NCBI GenBank assembly: GCA_009829735.1 | Contig: CM020620.1 | Coordinates: forward strand, 1,426,001-1,490,000 | Direction: 5' to 3' | Length of the DNA: 64,000 bases | Source: Pyropia yezoensis | Lineage: Eukaryota; Rhodophyta; Bangiophyceae; Bangiales; Bangiaceae | Shown: piece by piece, positions 41,298-50,680 of the stretch | Numbering within the stretch: the first letter of the stretch is position 1 | Layout: each line of letters starts with the position of its first letter | Position numbers and translations under genes: made by a program | Notes under the pieces: generated by a model | Databases searched by the model: none | The model's input: the letters and a program-made list of their open reading frames with translations, nothing else | What the model was told of the DNA's origin: nothing

Positions 41298-41766
41298 TGT
41301 GGCAAAAACCACCAGCACACACGGCACCCAAGTTGGGGCGGTGTGCTAGGGCTGCCTCTCGTGTCGGGGGAACCGGAAGAAGTGCAAGTCGCACACACTC
41401 TGTCCCTGTTGTGGGGCAAACCCCCCACGGACAAACAAGAGGATGGTGTGTGGTCCAACAGTTTCTTGGTCGGGATGGGGACGCAGGGCCAAGCCCCGCT
41501 GTCCCTCCCCTTATCCCCCCAGGGTCCACTCAGAATCTCGCCACTCAGAATCTCCCACCCCAGCACCTGCCCACCGGGCCACACGAAAATTCAAGACGAT
41601 AAATGCAGAAAACCCTCAAATCCAAGTTGGATTTACTACTAAGCTAACTATCCCAAACTTAGGGAATATGGACCCAAATGCAGGGGGAGGAACGGATCAG
41701 GCTAGTGGCCTGCCGCCCCTTGCATGGCACGTGTTGCCCCCCTACCTGGGGGTCAATACTGCCACA
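41298..41766 (-). repeat. 3' LTR of the chromovirus
   Basis: This is the downstream LTR, preceded on the coding strand by the purine tract. It carries the expected polyadenylation region of the element, though no motif is obvious. Confidence 0.96.
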
Positions 41767-42105
41767 CTCCCCTCTCCTCAGTTCCGACCGACCCGGTCGG
41801 CCCTGTGAGGGGGTGCGTAAACGCACGTCTCGGCGTTGGGGGCGCGACTTGCTGTCCCCCCCTTGAGTACGTAACGCGGATGTGGAGGCGGTCACGTTGA
41901 CCGCCCCTCTCCTCAAGCTTGCCCACTTGGCAGCTTGCTCTCTTCAGTTCACACTTCACCATCACCACCACCTCCCCTTCACCTTCCACTGGGCCGCCCC
42001 ACGCTGGGGAGGCCACCCGTATACCCACGATCCGAGTCCCCCTCAACTCGAGGCGGGTCTCGTGCTGCGATAGCCAGAGCGTCTCTCTCCAACTTGGGGA
42101 GAGCC

Positions 42106-44049
42106 ATGGCGACTCCGGGAGTGGAGACGGACTCTCTTGACGAGCGCATGGAGGACACCTCCTACGGTGCAGCACCCGCCGGGACTTCCGGCGGGGGCTC
42201 CGCGATCGCTCCGGGGGATGGGACTCCCGCGTCACCCGGCTTTGGGTTGACGGCGGGGTCTCCCCCGGAGGCGGGACAAGTTGTCCCGCGTGAGGCCTTG
42301 GGGCGGTGGTTTTACCCCGCTTGGCCTCTCTATGAGGAGGGGCTGACTGTTCTTCGCTGTGGCCGACTTGGCGCAGCGATGGGCCGGGTATGGGACCGCC
42401 TACGGGAGAAGTATCCCCGTAGGGTCGGGTTCCCTGCCGGCTTCAGGACGGACCAGTTTGCCTTCCTGGACGATGAGGAGGTTGAGGACGTTCAGCGGGC
42501 CAAGGCCATGGTGGACCGCGGGGGAACTATCCCGGGTCCCGGCGACTTGCCGACCTTCACGTGGGACGCTGTGGCAACTCGCCCGCCGTACCTCCACGAG
42601 GCCGATCCGCACACTCATCACTTTGATGTGCGGATGGAGAAAGACTTTCGGCGAGGTCCCTACTTGGTGACCTCGGCTCAACTTGAGTTTCCTCAACAGT
42701 CTGCTGCCAGTAAGGAGCAGTACTATCCGAAGAAGCCCGAGTGGTGGCCTCAAGTTGAGGTCCCCTACGGGTTCCCGGCGTTGTTGCCACGGTTGCTTGA
42801 CCACTTCGGCTCCGTCATGTTGACGGCTGCCCCTGATCACCTGGTGTGGGCCATGTTGGCCACCCAGTGGCTCCTCGAGGTCATGTCGACCTGGGTGTCC
42901 TGTGTTCAGCGGCGGGGGATGCTCTGGCATCTCCCCCTCCGGCTCATCCAAGGTTTGGAACAGCTCACCCCTCAGCTAGTTGCTGAGGGGTGCTCATCAG
43001 GACAACTCACTCTACTTGAGGAGATGCTCCGGCTCCATAAGTTTATCGAGTGGGAGAGCATTGAGCACAAGTTGCGCCGCCCCACTCGTGGGCCCAAGGA
43101 CGATGGCGCACTTCGCCAGTTCGTGTGGGTCGCTCGTGAACTTCACGACGGCCGTGTGGTCCTACGAGAGGGGTTGGGCATCGGGGACTACCCGTATGCC
43201 CCGGGGGTGGATCGCCACACTGCGCCACCCCCGGACAAGCCCATAGTTATGGCCGTGCCGTCCTATGATGACCATATGACTCAACCCACTGCGGGGGCCC
43301 CAAGTCGGGGTCGCAGTTACACCCGGGTACCGCCACCTCGGCGGGCCCCTCCGCTTCCTCCTGTTCCTTTCCAACCTCACGGGAACATCCCGATTAGCGT
43401 GGCCGTGGAGTCTTCCACCCCGGTGTCCCCCAACTTGGGGGCCACCCTCCTGACGGTATACCCCAAGTTGGTGTTGCCGCCCGCGCCTCTAACCTCAGAG
43501 ATGATGATCACCACGTTGGTGCGCACCATTTCCTGGTTGGCCGCGTCGACCGCAACCCTACAGAGTTCCGAGATTCCTCAACTTGAGGAGCGCGTTCGTA
43601 CTGCAGTGGCGACCGCGAGTTGCGAGTCGGTGGCGGAGTTTATGACAGCCGAGTTGGCTCGCATTGGGGCTATTATGCCCCAGCCAGCCCCACTTGGGCG
43701 TGGCAAACGTCGCGCGAGCCGGGCATACTCGCCTCCTCGCCGTCGTCGCCGACACTCGCGGCGCTCTCCTTCCGTATCGGAAGACGAGTTGTCTTACTCC
43801 GTTTCGGAGTCCTCTACCCCGTCGGAGACGGAGTCTGTCCAGCGTCTGCGTCGCAAACTTGCGCGCAAGACCAGGCAGAAGAGTGGCCACGGTCGGCGCC
43901 ACTTGCGCGACCGTGAGGGGCGCGACGGTTCCGACTTGGAGCCGCCGCCCCCTCCAACGAGTGGAGACCGTTATCGGCGTGGGTCTCGCCGCTCGCCTCC
44001 ACGTGAGGGCGAGGGCCGTGGAGTGGGAGAGTCTAGCATGCGTGCCTAG
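42106..44049 (+). CDS. Extra antisense ORF of the chromovirus (647 residues), unknown function
   Basis: It lies between the pol end and the 3' LTR on the strand opposite to pol, and starts at ATG 42106 (GAGCCATGGC). The frame is fully open for 647 codons. Residues about 60-380 look like a folded, mainly helical domain rich in W/Y/F/L (LGRWFYPAWPLYEEGLTVLR, LLPRLLDHFGSVMLTAAPDH). A Pro-rich linker follows, and then a basic Arg/Ser tail (RRRRRHSRRSPSVSEDE, RRKLARKTRQKSG). I recognise no known domain and no envelope features (no signal peptide or membrane segment). Antisense extra frames at this place are known in some plant gypsy elements. Transcription from the 3' LTR side or its own promoter is needed. 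Confidence 0.75.
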   Translation: MATPGVETDSLDERMEDTSYGAAPAGTSGGGSAIAPGDGTPASPGFGLTAGSPPEAGQVVPREALGRWFYPAWPLYEEGLTVLRCGRLGAAMGRVWDRLREKYPRRVGFPAGFRTDQFAFLDDEEVEDVQRAKAMVDRGGTIPGPGDLPTFTWDAVATRPPYLHEADPHTHHFDVRMEKDFRRGPYLVTSAQLEFPQQSAASKEQYYPKKPEWWPQVEVPYGFPALLPRLLDHFGSVMLTAAPDHLVWAMLATQWLLEVMSTWVSCVQRRGMLWHLPLRLIQGLEQLTPQLVAEGCSSGQLTLLEEMLRLHKFIEWESIEHKLRRPTRGPKDDGALRQFVWVARELHDGRVVLREGLGIGDYPYAPGVDRHTAPPPDKPIVMAVPSYDDHMTQPTAGAPSRGRSYTRVPPPRRAPPLPPVPFQPHGNIPISVAVESSTPVSPNLGATLLTVYPKLVLPPAPLTSEMMITTLVRTISWLAASTATLQSSEIPQLEERVRTAVATASCESVAEFMTAELARIGAIMPQPAPLGRGKRRASRAYSPPRRRRRHSRRSPSVSEDELSYSVSESSTPSETESVQRLRRKLARKTRQKSGHGRRHLRDREGRDGSDLEPPPPPTSGDRYRRGSRRSPPREGEGRGVGESSMRA

Positions 44050-44160
44050 TTGGCAGCTGCCTTTGTTGTGAGAGTGTGAGGGTTAGGGCTGTAGTTAAAA
44101 GCCACTCTGCGTACCACTTCGACTTGAAGCACTCTCTTGGCACTGTTGCTCGGCCTTCCC

Positions 44161-47100
44161 TCACGTTGAGGGAGGACTGTTAGGGTCTATCTCATTCCGG
44201 GCACAGTACGCCCGGACCTTCTCAGCGGGAAGGTCCTCCACATACTCCCACGTATCATCCTTGGCTTTGTAGCCAAACCAACGCACCCTCAACATGAGGC
44301 GGTCAGTGTCTTCATCCCATCCGTGGTCGATGAACTTATCGAACACGTACTCCTGTGGGCCCTGTTTGGCCGCAGGCAGTGAGGGGAGGCGCCACGATTC
44401 CAACGCACGCGCCCAAGCTGGGTCGCCTGCAGGCGGTGGTGCAACTTTGACCACGTCCTGTCCGTTCACTGTGCGGACCCCATCGTCACTTTCGATGGTG
44501 AAGCGCCGCCCATCAGTACGAAGGACCTGGTACGGTCCCTTCGTCTGGAATACCAGCTTACCCCCAGTTGGGGTGTGCGAGTGTACCAGCACCCAGTCAC
44601 CCTGCTCGGGGACGTGCTTAGCATTGCGCACCTTTTTGTCAAAGGTACGCTTGTAGCGCTTTTGTGCTTTGTCCATCTCAGCCCTGACTTTAGGGATGAG
44701 GTTTTCAAGCCTAGCAGCGAACTCCGCCTTACTCTCAGTAGGAGTAGGCGTACTGCCACCATCCTTTCTAGTTGGGAGCGACCGCCGCACGGCAATAGAC
44801 CGCACACGACGGGGGGTCACAAAAGCGAGGGGTACTTCCCCTGTAGATGAGTGAACCTGCGAATTGTAGGCAGTAGTAAGGATAGAAATGTATTGGTCCC
44901 ACGTCTTCACGTGCTCACTCACATAGTGGCGCAGCTGCCTAACAATAGTTTTGTTGAAGCGCTCCACCTGCCCATTAGTTTGTGGGTGGTAGGGGGTGGC
45001 ATAGTTTGCCTTAACCCCCAACATATCCAGCACTCCCTGAAACAGTACAGACGCAAATTGCGGTCCATTGTCCGATAGTGTACTATCTGGGATGCCATAC
45101 GCGGCAACCCAGTGATCTAGGAAGGCTGACACGACCGACATGGCCGTGATCTCTGCCAGTGGGATCGCTCGCGTAAGTTTCGTGAAGCGGTCACAGATGA
45201 CCAGGAGGTACTGGTTGCCCTCCTCGGTCACTGGCAGTGGCCCAAGGATGTCCATCGCCAACGCGGCGAAGGGCTCCTTGGCCGGGAACAATAACATAGC
45301 CGTACTAGGCCGCCGTTCCATCAGACGGTTCTGTGCACAACTTGTGCAGGCAGCCACCCAATTGTAGATGTCCACCACCATGGACGGCCAGTAGTACCTG
45401 GTCCTCAGGGTCTGGTACAGTTTACTAGACCCCAGGTGTCCACCCGTGGGAGCGTTGTGCTCCCTCTCAAGGATACTGTCCTTGAGGGATGCGGGGACGA
45501 CAAGTTGTTCGGCCCCCTGGAATACCCCCCTCCTCATGAGGAGGCCATCGTCTCCCAGAAAGAAACGCGTCTCTACCACTGTATCCAGTATATCCCTCTG
45601 CGACTTGCAGAAGGGATCCTTGGCCTGGGCCGTCACCACCTCGTCCAGGGACAGGGGCAAGTACTTCTTGTTCCCTGGCGCCTCGGGGTTCAACGCCTGA
45701 CCCGAGCGCGTGACTACCCCCACGATGGGGATGTCCTCATCGACTGGGTTAGTGTCCAGCCCCTCGGTAGGTACCCGAGAGAGGCCGTCGGCAAGGGCAT
45801 GTTGCCTGCCAGGTCGGTACTCAATGTCAAAACTGAAGGGTGCCAGTCGCACCCTCCACCGGTTGAGACGAGTGTTCGTACAGTCCGTCTTAAAGATGAA
45901 CTGCAACGCGCGGTGGTCACAGCGGATGAGGAACTTCTCACCCTCCAGGTAGGGACGAAGTGACGTCACCGCCCACACCACTGCGAGTCCTTCCAACTCG
46001 GTGACTCCGTAGTTCTTCTCGGCCGAGTTCAGCCCCTTACTAAAGTATCCCACCGGCAAGTACTCCTTGCCCGGCTGCTGCTGAAGCAACACACAACCAA
46101 GTTGGTCGTAGCTAGCGTCCACATCCAGGATGTAGTGGCCTCCGAACCTGGGAATAGCCAAGATGGGGGGCTTCAGCAGAAGGTCCCGAAGAGTCTCAAA
46201 GGATTCCTGCTCCACCCGACTTGGGGGAGGCAGGTTCTTCGGTAGCGTTGAGCTCACTAGCTCATTCAACGGCTTCGCCACCTTGGCGAAGCCCTTGGTG
46301 AAACGTCGGTACGCGTTGCACATCCCGAGGAAGCTCCTCATCTGGGTCTGGGTCCGGGGGTACTGAGCCTTACGAATGGCCCTCAAGTTCTTCTCGTTAA
46401 CACTGAGTCGCCCCGGACGGACAACATGTCCCAAGTACTCCACCTCTTGAGTGAAGAGGTGGCACTTACTCGCCTTCAGTGACACACCGGCGTCAGCAAG
46501 TAGCTTGAACACCTGGCCAAGATGGCCAATGTGTTCCTCCGGACTTCGGGAGAACACAATGATATCGTCTAGGTACACAAGACAGATCTGCCACCGTACT
46601 CCGGCCAGAATCATGTCCATAGCGCGCTGGAAAGTTACCGGCGCGTTACACAGACCAAACGGTAGACGCTTGCACTGGTAGGTACCACAGTGACAGGTAA
46701 AGGTAGTTTTGTGCCTGTCCTCCGGGGCAATGGGAATTTGCCAGTACCCCGCGTTACAGTCCAGGGTAGAGAACACGTTTGCCTCCCCCAGAGAGTCCAG
46801 ACAGTCATCCATCCTAGGTAGGGGATAACTGTCCTTCACCGTGCTCTCGTTGAGCTTACGGTAGTCGATACAAAACCGGGGGGTCCCATCAACTTTGGGG
46901 ACGATAACCACCGGACTCGCCCACTCGGCGTTGCTGGCCTCGATCACATCGAGGGCCTCCATGCGAGCAACTTGCTCCTTAACGAGGGCCCTTGAACGAG
47001 GTCCTCCCCTATACGGTTGTTGGCGTATAGGGGGTGCACCGGGCTTCAACTCGATCCGGTGTTGGGTGGCTCTCATGAGTCCCAATTGACCATCCCACAA

Positions 47101-47628
47101 CTTGTGATATTGGTCCAAGAGGCGTTCAACTTGAACCCTCAACCTGGGGGGGACACCCTCCATGTTCACATGGGGTCGAGGAGAGGCGGCCGACTTGGCT
47201 TGATGCTTCTCCTTTCCGGACTTCGGGTCGCTACTTGCGCCCGCGTTGAGGGTGACCGCTACTACCGGTCCCTCGTGTTGGTCGATATAGCCGAACTTGG
47301 CTCCCGACTTGAAGTACTTGGGCGTCGGGCTCAGGTTCATCACCTGGATCCTCCACGGGACTCCGGCTTTGGAGTCCATCGTGCCAAGGACAACATGCAC
47401 TTGGTGCTTGCGAGCAAGACGGGGGTGAGGGTGCACCAACCCGTTCCCCGTAAAATCAGTTACAACATCAACGTGCGCCACCGAGTTGGGGGGCAACGTG
47501 ACTTTGCGGGCTAAACGCAGGGTAGCAGTAAACCCTTCCCTCACCGAACAAACAGGCTTCGACTGTGAGACTGTCACAGGAGCCACAGACTTTCCCTTAC
47601 CAAGGATGGGGATAGTCTCCCCATTCAT
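44161..47628 (-). CDS. pol: Chromovirus pol: RT, RNase H, integrase, chromodomain (1155 residues)
   Basis: From ATG 47628 the domains follow in Ty3/gypsy order. RT comes first (FCIDYRKLNESTVKDSYPLP, catalytic YLDDIIVF near residue 350). RNase H follows (ILDVDASYDQLGCVLLQQQ, ELEGLAVVWA). The integrase has the HHCC finger (HNAPTGGHLGSSKLYQTLR, CTSCAQNR) and the DDE core (ALAMDILGPLP, LSDNGPQFAS, HPQTNGQVERFNK). A C-terminal chromodomain ends the protein (VRWFGYKAKDDTWEYVEDLP). A chromodomain places it among chromoviruses, which often target heterochromatin. All catalytic motifs are present. Confidence 0.95.
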   Translation of the reverse strand: MNGETIPILGKGKSVAPVTVSQSKPVCSVREGFTATLRLARKVTLPPNSVAHVDVVTDFTGNGLVHPHPRLARKHQVHVVLGTMDSKAGVPWRIQVMNLSPTPKYFKSGAKFGYIDQHEGPVVAVTLNAGASSDPKSGKEKHQAKSAASPRPHVNMEGVPPRLRVQVERLLDQYHKLWDGQLGLMRATQHRIELKPGAPPIRQQPYRGGPRSRALVKEQVARMEALDVIEASNAEWASPVVIVPKVDGTPRFCIDYRKLNESTVKDSYPLPRMDDCLDSLGEANVFSTLDCNAGYWQIPIAPEDRHKTTFTCHCGTYQCKRLPFGLCNAPVTFQRAMDMILAGVRWQICLVYLDDIIVFSRSPEEHIGHLGQVFKLLADAGVSLKASKCHLFTQEVEYLGHVVRPGRLSVNEKNLRAIRKAQYPRTQTQMRSFLGMCNAYRRFTKGFAKVAKPLNELVSSTLPKNLPPPSRVEQESFETLRDLLLKPPILAIPRFGGHYILDVDASYDQLGCVLLQQQPGKEYLPVGYFSKGLNSAEKNYGVTELEGLAVVWAVTSLRPYLEGEKFLIRCDHRALQFIFKTDCTNTRLNRWRVRLAPFSFDIEYRPGRQHALADGLSRVPTEGLDTNPVDEDIPIVGVVTRSGQALNPEAPGNKKYLPLSLDEVVTAQAKDPFCKSQRDILDTVVETRFFLGDDGLLMRRGVFQGAEQLVVPASLKDSILEREHNAPTGGHLGSSKLYQTLRTRYYWPSMVVDIYNWVAACTSCAQNRLMERRPSTAMLLFPAKEPFAALAMDILGPLPVTEEGNQYLLVICDRFTKLTRAIPLAEITAMSVVSAFLDHWVAAYGIPDSTLSDNGPQFASVLFQGVLDMLGVKANYATPYHPQTNGQVERFNKTIVRQLRHYVSEHVKTWDQYISILTTAYNSQVHSSTGEVPLAFVTPRRVRSIAVRRSLPTRKDGGSTPTPTESKAEFAARLENLIPKVRAEMDKAQKRYKRTFDKKVRNAKHVPEQGDWVLVHSHTPTGGKLVFQTKGPYQVLRTDGRRFTIESDDGVRTVNGQDVVKVAPPPAGDPAWARALESWRLPSLPAAKQGPQEYVFDKFIDHGWDEDTDRLMLRVRWFGYKAKDDTWEYVEDLPAEKVRAYCARNEIDPNSPPST

Positions 47629-47640
47629 CAACTTGACCCA

Positions 47641-48144
47641 CTACTCAGGGCCACAAATCAAAGGCACTTGTGTAACAACATAAGGGGTACCCAGAAGCAG
47701 GGGTACCGATATATTCTCAACTACGCCATAGGTCACGTCGACCTCATGGGTCCCCAACCTAGTTGGTAGGGTCACGGCACCAACGATGGGAAGTACCCCA
47801 CCATTGATGTCAATCATATGGTCAGCTTTGGACCTCCAGCGTTGGAGCTTCACCTCCTTCGGTAATAGCGACTTGCGTATCAAGGAGGCTCCTGACCCGG
47901 TATCAAGTACGATACGGGCACAACAGGCGCGGCCGGGGGCAAGTTGCACCCGTCCAGCCACCTGGAAGTTCTCACCCGTCAGCACCGCGATGACCCGACG
48001 TGGGTTTACGTTCTTGGGGAGTCCTACCCGAGGTGGGCGGACTCCCTTAGGTCGCCGCAGTATCCGGCACGGTTGGTTCGTCCTCCTGGCCCACTTGGCC
48101 GAGGCTGCCGTTGTGAGCTTCGGACGACCAGCCCCAACGGTCAT
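47641..48144 (-). CDS. Chromovirus aspartic protease (167 residues)
   Basis: A short frame starts at ATG 48144, overlapping the gag end by four bases. The catalytic motif ARIVLDTGSGASLIRKSLLP (DTGS) lies near residue 80, and the flap and substrate strand (VVENISVPLLLGTPYVV) follow. It matures the gag and pol products of the element. The arrangement suggests coupled translation with gag, but that is inference. Confidence 0.85.
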   Translation of the reverse strand: MTVGAGRPKLTTAASAKWARRTNQPCRILRRPKGVRPPRVGLPKNVNPRRVIAVLTGENFQVAGRVQLAPGRACCARIVLDTGSGASLIRKSLLPKEVKLQRWRSKADHMIDINGGVLPIVGAVTLPTRLGTHEVDVTYGVVENISVPLLLGTPYVVTQVPLICGPE

Positions 48145-50087
48145 TCGTTTCCCGCCGACTTGGCGTCCGAATCTGAGGGCGGGGAGGAAGACGACGAGTC
48201 CGAGGACGACGTGTCCGCCTCCTCCACCGAGGGTGTGGCGACCGCAACGACCGGTCGAGACCCACCCTCGCGGCGTGAACGTACTTCGTTCGTAGCCGAC
48301 TTTTTACTCGCATTCCTAACAAGTTGTTGGATGCGTTTACTCAACTTGGGGCAATCATATGCCCAGTGACCATCGGAGTTGCAGTTCCAACACCGATGGT
48401 CCGTTCCGGGGGGGGTCTTCCCAACTGGGGAAGACGAAGGGATACCTTGGGAAGTTCCCACGGCAGCTACCACCCTCTCCTTGCGGATTCGGCGTGCCTC
48501 TCTCAACTCTCTGGCCTGGCGCGCCTCCTGACGTTCCTTGGCCAACTCGGCCTGACGCTCCTGGCGTTGTTCCTCCCGCAACTTGCCGTAGGCCTCGCCT
48601 CTGCGATAGGCGAACCTGGCCAACTCGGCCAGGGTCGCCCAGGCAGTGTTATGCTCCCGGGTCTCCATCCGGACTGACCAATGGAGTCCCTCCACAAACC
48701 GACTCTTCACCACAGCTTGTGGATGAAGAAACCCACAAAGATTGTTGAGCTTACGGACTCGCTCCGCAAAGGACAACTCGTCCTCCGCCTCTTCCTGATG
48801 GGCTTGCGTAAACTCCTCGACTTGAGATGCCAACGCTGCCTCATCAACCATGGCTCTCAACAACCAGTTGACGAGCTCCAAATAGGACGTCACCTCCCCA
48901 GCGCCTCCACTTGAGGAGCTGGGCATGACGGACATAAGCTCTGTCCGTAGGTCGCCCTTCGTAAACTCCTGTAGCATGTAAAAAGCCATGCCTTCACTTA
49001 TGGCATTGTCGTCACAGGCTTTTGTGAAACGACGTAGGAACTCAAAGACACGGAGGGGGGGAGTTCCGTCCCACTCCGCTTTGTGCCCAAAAGAATGAAG
49101 TGCATTCTTCTTGGCACGGCCCATGGCTCGGGCCTGGTCAGGACCATACGCCACCGACTTGTCGTGGAGGGGGTAGGTCTCACAGTCAAAGATGCTCTGG
49201 TAGACCGGGTTGGCTACCTGGATCTTGGGCGGCACCTCACGTTGAGGGAACAGCCGCTGTGGCACTGGGGTAAGTTCACTCTCAGTGCCTGTTGTCTGCC
49301 GCGGCGAGCTTGGTGTAGCCACCGGCGTTTCCGAGGGGAGCTCCCCCGTAAAGGGCGTGTGCCCCACCGAGAATGGTGTGGCTCCCTCGTTGGGAGTCAC
49401 AGGGGTCGCCCCCGGTGCGGGGCGACCCGAGACAGGCGTAGGGAGGGATTCCACCTGCGTCTGATGGCTCGAAAGCCCCAATCCGGTCTGGACATTGAGA
49501 CCATCTGGCAAACTCGCCACAATCTGATTCAAAATAGTATTCGTCATCGTGACCACCAGGTCCTGCAAAGTCTGCCGCAACACATTGGTCGCCTCCCGAC
49601 GGACAGTTTCCGCGAGGAGGGGATTGACGACTCCAGTTGAGTCTCGGTCCGCCTCCGGGAGTCCACCTGAGGGGTAACCACGTTCCTCAGGGGTCTCAAC
49701 CGGGGGCATGGGCGCGAGCCCATCGCCGACCAACGGAGGTCCGCCGTCCTCCGTAAGCCTAGTTGGCGACGGCTCCAAGCCAAAGTTGGCTCCAACCCGA
49801 GTGGAACCCGCGGGGACAGTCCTCACCCCTTGGGACGTTCCCGTTGAGTATACCACACGGTGGCCAGATTTCCGCCCACCCACATCAGAAGTGTCACCCG
49901 AGTGAACTCCCGACTGAGTCGGGGTGGCCTGTTGCCCGCCCGTACTTCCAGTCCTGCTGGCTTGAGGGACCTCTAGTCCCTCTGCGACCCCAGGTAAACC
50001 CACCTGTGTCTCACCAGTATTCAAAGGCACTGAAGTACGTGCGTCACCCGTGTACTCCCCGGACGACGGGGGGTCCGAACTAGCCAT
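48141..50087 (-). CDS. gag: Chromovirus gag (648 residues)
   Basis: The frame starts at ATG 50087, about 120 bases inside the 5' LTR. The N-terminal half is a Ser/Thr/Pro/Gly-rich region. A helical capsid-like domain follows (PLRVFEFLRRFTKACDDNAI, ... SFAERVRKLNNLCGFLHPQA, ... TAWATLAELARFAYRRGE). A CCHC zinc knuckle CWNCNSDGHWAYDCP lies near residues 565-580. The acidic/serine-rich tail ends the protein. It should form the particle that packages element RNA. The gag end and the next frame's start overlap by four bases. Confidence 0.9.
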   Translation of the reverse strand: MASSDPPSSGEYTGDARTSVPLNTGETQVGLPGVAEGLEVPQASRTGSTGGQQATPTQSGVHSGDTSDVGGRKSGHRVVYSTGTSQGVRTVPAGSTRVGANFGLEPSPTRLTEDGGPPLVGDGLAPMPPVETPEERGYPSGGLPEADRDSTGVVNPLLAETVRREATNVLRQTLQDLVVTMTNTILNQIVASLPDGLNVQTGLGLSSHQTQVESLPTPVSGRPAPGATPVTPNEGATPFSVGHTPFTGELPSETPVATPSSPRQTTGTESELTPVPQRLFPQREVPPKIQVANPVYQSIFDCETYPLHDKSVAYGPDQARAMGRAKKNALHSFGHKAEWDGTPPLRVFEFLRRFTKACDDNAISEGMAFYMLQEFTKGDLRTELMSVMPSSSSGGAGEVTSYLELVNWLLRAMVDEAALASQVEEFTQAHQEEAEDELSFAERVRKLNNLCGFLHPQAVVKSRFVEGLHWSVRMETREHNTAWATLAELARFAYRRGEAYGKLREEQRQERQAELAKERQEARQARELREARRIRKERVVAAVGTSQGIPSSSPVGKTPPGTDHRCWNCNSDGHWAYDCPKLSKRIQQLVRNASKKSATNEVRSRREGGSRPVVAVATPSVEEADTSSSDSSSSSPPSDSDAKSAGNE

Positions 50088-50206
50088 GTTGGCTGACGAT
50101 CCGTATGACACGGTCCAAGTCCACCGTTCCTCTGAGACAGAGGGCCCCCTACACCCGGGCGCACCCGGAGGTAAAGTTTACCTCTGTCCCCTGCTGCTCC
50201 ACCAAA

Positions 50207-50675
50207 TGTGGCAAAAACCACCAGCACACACGGCACCCAAGTTGGGGCGGTGTGCTAGGGCTGCCTCCCGTGTCGGGGGAACCGGAAGAAGTGCAAGTCG
50301 CACACACTCTGTCCCTGTTGTGGGGCAAACCCCCCACGGACAAACAAGAGGATGGTGTGTGGTCCAACAGTTTCTTGGTCGGGACGGGGACGCAGGGCCA
50401 AGCCCCGCTGTCCCTCCCCTTATCCCCCCAGGGTCCACTCAGAATCTCGCCACTCAGAATCTCCCACTCCAGCACCTGCCCACCGGGCCACACGAAAATT
50501 CAAGACGATAAATGCAGAAAACCCTCAAATCCAAGTTGGATTTACTACTAAGCTAACTATCCCAAACTTAGGGAATATGGACCCAAATGCAGGGGGAGGA
50601 ACGGATCAGGCTAGTGGCCTGCCGCCCCTTGCATGGCACGTGTTGCCCCCCTACCTGGGGGTCAATACTGCCACA
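50207..50675 (-). repeat. 5' LTR of the chromovirus
   Basis: This is the upstream LTR relative to the coding strand and should contain the element's promoter. It starts and ends with the short inverted repeat TGTGGC/GCCACA. It matches the other LTR at about 99.4 percent. Confidence 0.96.
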
Positions 50676-50680
50676 GAGGG

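Larger units (their letters stand above)
41298..50675 (-). mobile_element. Ty3/gypsy LTR retrotransposon, chromovirus type, looks whole and young
   Basis: The element is 9378 bases, transcribed on the minus strand. Direct LTRs of 469 bases each begin TGTGGC and end GCCACA, and 5-base duplications GAGGG flank both sides (41293-41297, 50676-50680). Beside the 5' LTR the primer-binding site starts TGGTGGAGCAGCAGGGG. A purine tract (GAGGAGAGGGGAG) abuts the 3' LTR. Gag, protease, RT/RNaseH/integrase with chromodomain, and an opposite-strand extra frame fill the interior. The LTRs differ at about three of 469 positions, so insertion is recent. It looks whole: I count no obvious break inside its main frames. 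It sits inside an older Tc1-like transposase gene. Confidence 0.96.

Noticed and set aside
40681-41529. Minus-strand frame of 282 codons crossing the 3' LTR boundary
   Set aside because: It runs from LTR into flanking DNA and is a chance fusion.
41935-42105. Upstream extension of the antisense frame in the chromovirus
   Set aside because: The extension lacks an ATG. The first good start is 42106.
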